64,000 nucleotides of DNA from Mesorhizobium sp. PAMC28654 (GTDB lineage Bacteria > Pseudomonadota > Alphaproteobacteria > Rhizobiales > Rhizobiaceae): assembly GCF_020616515.1 (NCBI RefSeq), contig NZ_CP085135.1, forward strand, positions 6,185,001 through 6,249,000, given 5' to 3'. The position numbers and the translations under genes were made by a program. How positions within the stretch are numbered: the stretch's first letter is position 1; the number at the start of each line of letters is the position of its first letter. Positions 60,478 through 64,000 of the stretch are shown in pieces. The notes below the pieces were generated by a model. That model worked only from the letters and a program-made list of their open reading frames with translations, searched no databases and was not told the origin of the DNA.

Positions 60478-60529
60478 AAGCCCAGAACCTCAACAAGTTG
60501 ATGAACACGGGCCTTTCATAAGGCCTCTT

Positions 60530-60544
60530 ATAACGTGGTGTTAT
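60530..60544. promoter_or_regulatory. candidate LysR-type binding palindrome
   Basis: ATAACGTGGTGTTAT (ATAAC-N5-GTTAT) lies midway between the divergent LysR and ABC genes and contains the T-N11-A pattern of LysR sites. It probably controls both. Confidence 0.55.
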
Positions 60545-60644
60545 CAAGCTTATCGTTCTTTTCGACCTTCTCCTACATGGATTTTCCGCCCAGTGTCCGT
60601 TGCATGGGTGGCTTGACCACCCCAATGCCAAAAAGGGAACTATC

Positions 60645-61445
60645 ATGAAGAAGCTGATGGCACTCGTGGCCGCCTCTCTATTCGCCCTCGCGCCGCTGAC
60701 GCCCATACAGGCCAGCGCGCAGGACGCAACCGACACGCTTGCGCAGATCAAGCAGGCCGGCGTCATCAAGGTCGGAATGGCCGACTCCATTCCCGCGCAA
60801 CAGAAGAATCCGATGTCGGGGGAGTGGGAAGGCTTCAACGTCGACATGGCGAAGAACCTCGCCGACGCGCTGGGCGTCAAGCTGGAGATCGTCGATACGA
60901 CATGGTCGACGATCATCCCTTCGCTGATGCAGAAGCAGTATGACATCGCCATGGTCGACATGTTCCGCACCCCGGCGCGGGCCGTGACGGTGGATTTCAC
61001 CGACAGCTACATGACCACCGGAAATACGTGGCTGGTCGGCGCCGACGTAGACGTCACCGACTGGAAGCAGTTGAACGATCCGAAATACACGGTCGTCAGC
61101 ATCGCTGGCATGGCCGCTGTCGCCCAGAGCGACCGCCTGCTGCCAAACGCGCAGAAGAAGACGATCGTTTCGGACAATGCGGTGGCGGGACAGCTGGAGG
61201 TCGCTGCCGGCCGAGCCAGCGCCCATCTGAGCGATCTCCTGCAGAATGCCCTGTTCATGAAGGCGAATCCGAACGCCAAGGTCAGGGTTCTTGGCGCCGA
61301 CACGCCGATCGAGGCCACGGGATACGCCTATGCGGTGCGCCCCGGCGACTATCATTTCCTGTCCTTCCTGAACACATGGATCGCCTACAACACGACCACC
61401 GGGTTCATCTCGGACAAGAAGATGGCCTGGTACGGCATCAAGTAG
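60645..61445 (+). CDS. amino acid ABC transporter periplasmic binding protein
   Basis: The 266-residue protein has a signal peptide (LMALVAASLFALAPLTPIQA) and the SBP_bac_3 fold: GVIKVGMADSIPAQQKNPMS, WEGFNVDMAKNLADALGVKL, DIAMVDMFRTPARAVTVDFT and the closing FLNTWIAY. The ligand is an amino acid or opine-like compound. It leads an operon with two permeases and a Rid-like protein; an ATPase gene is not in the window before the end. Confidence 0.9.
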   Translation: MKKLMALVAASLFALAPLTPIQASAQDATDTLAQIKQAGVIKVGMADSIPAQQKNPMSGEWEGFNVDMAKNLADALGVKLEIVDTTWSTIIPSLMQKQYDIAMVDMFRTPARAVTVDFTDSYMTTGNTWLVGADVDVTDWKQLNDPKYTVVSIAGMAAVAQSDRLLPNAQKKTIVSDNAVAGQLEVAAGRASAHLSDLLQNALFMKANPNAKVRVLGADTPIEATGYAYAVRPGDYHFLSFLNTWIAYNTTTGFISDKKMAWYGIK

Positions 61446-61472
61446 CCGGAACGGCCCGCGAAGGCTGTCTCG

Positions 61473-62129
61473 ATGATCGAGAGCATCGTTCCGTTCATAC
61501 CGGCCCTGTTCAAAGGCCTGATGCTGACCCTGTTCTACTTCGTGCTGGGCACGGCGGGGTCGATGCTTCTGGGGCTGCCCGTGGCGCTCGGCCTGGGCAG
61601 CCCTTCGCGAACGGTCCGTTTTCCGACGATCGCCTATGTAGAGTTCTTCAGGAATACCCCGTTGCTGGTTCAACTGTTCTGGATCCACTTCGCGCTTCCG
61701 GCGATCACCGGCATCAACACGACGGCGGAGCAAACCGCCGGCCTCGCGATTGTCGTGGTGATGACGGCCTACATGGCGGAAGTCTACCGCGCCGGTTTCA
61801 ACGCCGTGGGGCAGGGGCAGCTTGAAGCGGCGCAGGCGCTTGGCCTGAAGCCGTGGCAAAGATGGTTCCTGATCGTCATCCCGCAGGCGTTCCAGATCGC
61901 CTTGCCGGCCATCGGCAACACGCTGGTCAGCCTGCTCAAGGCGACGGCCATCCTTTCGATCCTCTCGGTGCCCGAACTCTTGCGCACGACCAGCCGCATT
62001 AGCGACTATACCGCCAATCCAATCCTCTTCTATTCCGTGACGGCCATCATCTACATCGCATCCGGCCTGTTGCTGGCCTACTCACTTCGCCGGCTGGAAG
62101 TCAGGCTGAACAGGTGGAGGGCCCACTGA
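61473..62129 (+). CDS. amino acid ABC transporter permease 1
   Basis: The 218-residue protein has five membrane segments and HisM/GlnP-type features: FPTIAYVEFFRNTPLLVQLF and the EAA loop GQLEAAQALGLKPWQRWFLI. It pairs with the permease encoded immediately downstream, whose ATG overlaps its stop. Confidence 0.92.
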   Translation: MIESIVPFIPALFKGLMLTLFYFVLGTAGSMLLGLPVALGLGSPSRTVRFPTIAYVEFFRNTPLLVQLFWIHFALPAITGINTTAEQTAGLAIVVVMTAYMAEVYRAGFNAVGQGQLEAAQALGLKPWQRWFLIVIPQAFQIALPAIGNTLVSLLKATAILSILSVPELLRTTSRISDYTANPILFYSVTAIIYIASGLLLAYSLRRLEVRLNRWRAH

Positions 62130-62794
62130 TGTTCGACTACCACCTCCTCATCCAGAGCGCTCCGGGGCTGCTGCAAGGTCTCGGTGTCACGATGGTGGTG
62201 ACGTTCGCGTCCTTCGTCGTCGCGTCGTGTCTTGGCCTGCTGCTGGGTGCAGCGTCACTGTCGCCGCGATGGCAGATCGCCAGGAGCGCTGGCGCATTCG
62301 TCCAGATCGCCCGAGCAACGCCGGAGATCATCGCGATTTTCTGGGCGTATTACTGCCTTCCGATCCTGCTTGGCGCCAATCTGTCGGGCCTCGCCTGCGG
62401 TGTCCTGGCACTTGGGCTAATCGGTGGCGGATACATGGCCGAGATCGTCCGCGGCGGGATACTGGCGATAGGCCGGGGCCAGTGGGAGGCCGCCGCTTCA
62501 TTGGGGTTGCCGCGCCTCATCGTATGGTCCCACATCATCGCACCGCAGGCCGCCAGGAAGATGCTGCCGGCCGTGGTCAACTATTTCACTGACCTGCTGA
62601 AGGCGACGACGCTGCTCGCCGGGGTCGGCGTCAGCGAGGTTGCCTATGTCGCCTACATGAGCGGCTCGGCATCGTTCCGCTATCTCGAGCCTTTGACGGG
62701 CGTGGCGATCCTTTTCTTCCTGCTCATTTTTCCCCTCAGCGTGCTTGCCCGCCGTCTCAGCGCGGTAGGCAGCGGCCACTCGAAAAGCCTGTAA
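62129..62794 (+). CDS. amino acid ABC transporter permease 2
   Basis: The 221-residue protein has five membrane segments, GGGYMAEIVRGGILAIGRGQ with the EAA loop WEAAASLGLPRLIVWSHII, and TDLLKATTLLAGVGVSEVAY. It starts within the stop of permease 1 (ATGA-like overlap TGATG), ensuring equal synthesis. Confidence 0.92.
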   Translation: MFDYHLLIQSAPGLLQGLGVTMVVTFASFVVASCLGLLLGAASLSPRWQIARSAGAFVQIARATPEIIAIFWAYYCLPILLGANLSGLACGVLALGLIGGGYMAEIVRGGILAIGRGQWEAAASLGLPRLIVWSHIIAPQAARKMLPAVVNYFTDLLKATTLLAGVGVSEVAYVAYMSGSASFRYLEPLTGVAILFFLLIFPLSVLARRLSAVGSGHSKSL

Positions 62795-62798
62795 TTCC

Positions 62799-63908
62799 AT
62801 GCAACATCAGGATCTTACCTTCCTGCCTTTCGATGCCGTCTGGAAAATGCGGATCGAACATCCCTATTCGCTTCTCGTGAAGGACGGAAACCTCGTCTGG
62901 TCATGCGGCCAGTGCCCGCTGGACGGCGCCGGAGAAGTGCTCGCGCCCGGCGACCTGCTGTCCCAGGCCATGGCAGTTGCCGGCTTCATCCGCCAGTTCC
63001 TGGCCGAGATCGGCTGTGATGCATCCGCGGTCGGCCGGCTGGTCGTTTACTACGTCAAGACCAGCGATGGGGACGCCGCACTGCTCGGCGATCTGTTCAA
63101 GGCGCAGTTCGGTCGGGAGGTGCTCGTCGCCCCCATCGCCATCCCGTATTTTTACTATGCGGGAATGCTGATCGAGGTCGATGTATTCGGCTCTGTCTCG
63201 CCAAAGCGGCATCGCGCGTTCGCTGACGATGTCACCGGAGCAAGGCTCGATGTCGTCGACACGGACAGCCTCTCCTGGGTGAACTTCGGCATCCCCCGAC
63301 TGCCGGGCGACGATGCTACCCTCGCGAGCATCCTGCGGCGGTTGATGGAGGAGGCTGGACTGTCGCCCGACAGACTGCTGAGCGGACAATGGTTCGTGGG
63401 CAGCGAGAAAGCCTCGCAGCAGGTGAATTCCACCCGCGAGAGGCTGGCTCTGGACAGTTGCGGCGTCGTCGACGTCGACCGCGACGGTCTCGAAGCCATG
63501 GCGGAACTGACGTTCTCGAAAGCGGCGGTAAGCCATCAATCATTCGACGGGACCGATCGGCGAGAATGGCCCGAAGGTGTCGAGATCACCTTGCGCAAGT
63601 CCGGCGATCAATTCCACATTGGCGGTTGCGATCCGACAGGCGCGCATGGGCTTGTCGGGCAGGCCCAGCGGATCATGCGCGCACTGGAGCAGGTGCTCCG
63701 GCAATCCGGGTTGGATTTTTCCAACGTGCGCAAAGCGACCACATACTATGTGTCCGGCAGCTCCGCCGAGGCGCTGCACGACAACATGGCGGTGAGAAAT
63801 CGCTATTACTCGAAGCCCGGCCCGGCATCGACCGGCCTGCCGGTAAAGGGCTTTGCGCAATCCAAGGCGCTGATATCGGTGAAGCTGGTCGGCACGATCG
63901 GACGGTAA
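62799..63908 (+). CDS. multi-domain Rid-family (YjgF-like) protein, 369 aa
   Basis: Four bases after the permease stop. It is about three times the length of a single Rid protein. Residues about 1-130 and 250-369 each show the Rid fold pattern: LVVYYVKTSDGDAALLGDLF and MLIEVDVFGSV in the first, VRKATTYYVSGSSAEALHDN and KALISVKLVGTIG in the last. A divergent middle part separates them. The catalytic Arg of RidA is not present at the usual place, so deaminase activity on enamine/imine is uncertain. It probably acts on the imported amino compound. Confidence 0.75.
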   Translation: MQHQDLTFLPFDAVWKMRIEHPYSLLVKDGNLVWSCGQCPLDGAGEVLAPGDLLSQAMAVAGFIRQFLAEIGCDASAVGRLVVYYVKTSDGDAALLGDLFKAQFGREVLVAPIAIPYFYYAGMLIEVDVFGSVSPKRHRAFADDVTGARLDVVDTDSLSWVNFGIPRLPGDDATLASILRRLMEEAGLSPDRLLSGQWFVGSEKASQQVNSTRERLALDSCGVVDVDRDGLEAMAELTFSKAAVSHQSFDGTDRREWPEGVEITLRKSGDQFHIGGCDPTGAHGLVGQAQRIMRALEQVLRQSGLDFSNVRKATTYYVSGSSAEALHDNMAVRNRYYSKPGPASTGLPVKGFAQSKALISVKLVGTIGR

Positions 63909-64000
63909 GCCGAGCGCATGTCCGCATCCGGCGCCAAAGGCATCGGCATGCTTATCCCGTGCCCGCGGAGGCTAGCTGCCAACACCACGATCGGCGAGGG
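63909..64000. other. last 92 bases, no feature seen
   Basis: No start codon with a ribosome-binding site and no terminator hairpin is clear before the window ends. The transporter's ATPase gene may follow outside. Confidence 0.4.

Noticed and set aside
1..64000. CRISPR arrays, rRNA genes, tRNA genes, prophage structural genes
   Set aside because: No regularly spaced repeats, no rRNA or tRNA sequence and no phage-type genes were seen when reading both strands.

Overview
The window is GC-rich chromosomal DNA from an alphaproteobacterium, most likely a Mesorhizobium-like member of the Rhizobiales. I infer this from the density of ABC uptake systems, a MocE-type Rieske ferredoxin, an HWE-type histidine kinase, an SOS box of the alphaproteobacterial GTTC-N7-GTTC form, and short palindromic intergenic elements of a rhizobial style. 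This is inference from gene content; no rRNA or tRNA gene is present to confirm it.

Layout. 1-1836: a zinc-type ABC locus (start of zur, permease, ATPase) with a Zur-like palindrome. Its ATPase is an in-frame chimera carrying the signal peptide of a lost binding protein. 2003-4651: a Ca2+/H+ antiporter, a small conserved protein and an L,D-transpeptidase-like protein. 4652-6020: no gene, but a repeated element. 6021-12826: a lower-GC accessory block that starts at a truncated VOC gene. It holds a PaaX regulator, an unknown protein, an APC permease, a cupin cut by an IS3-family element, and two methyltransferase-type genes, one also cut. 13162-20052: an SGNH hydrolase, AAG glycosylase, NTF2 protein, M20 amidohydrolase and a fragment of its duplicated tail, then a frameshifted CHASE3/HWE kinase beside a periplasmic sugar-binding protein. 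20126-20682: a remnant of a Ser/Thr kinase joined to a cold-shock-like domain.

20847-26589: an ABC transporter of the polar amino acid type, a GntR regulator and a translationally coupled trio (BtpA-like barrel, ureidoglycolate-lyase-like protein, PfkB kinase), which look like one catabolic system of unknown substrate. 26633-43962: mixed genes including a GT8 glycosyltransferase, an alkylsulfatase-like MBL protein, a frameshifted EamA exporter, a frameshifted subtilase autotransporter, LysE, a LuxR-type regulator divergent from a hybrid kinase, cytochrome b561, LLM oxidoreductase, SOS-controlled DinB, an HxlR/DHFR-like pair and a frameshifted MFS protein. 44097-48434: LacI regulator, PanB-like enzyme, membrane di-iron hydroxylase, sugar-binding protein and MocE-like Rieske ferredoxin, with two near-identical palindromic operators. 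It resembles the oxygenase part of rhizopine catabolism and is my main candidate for an undescribed pathway.

48541-54732: small proteins, an aldo/keto reductase, a beta-propeller protein and a TPR/winged-helix regulator next to a duplicated promoter-like element that precedes a DUF899 operon. 54770-59343: a complete Liv-type branched-chain amino acid transporter. 59554-63908: a LysR regulator divergent from an amino acid ABC transporter that ends with a multi-domain Rid-like protein.

Four genes carry single frameshifts, each inside a short GC-rich repeat. Either the draft sequence has errors or these genes are decaying or variable; this should be settled before any of them is called a pseudogene.
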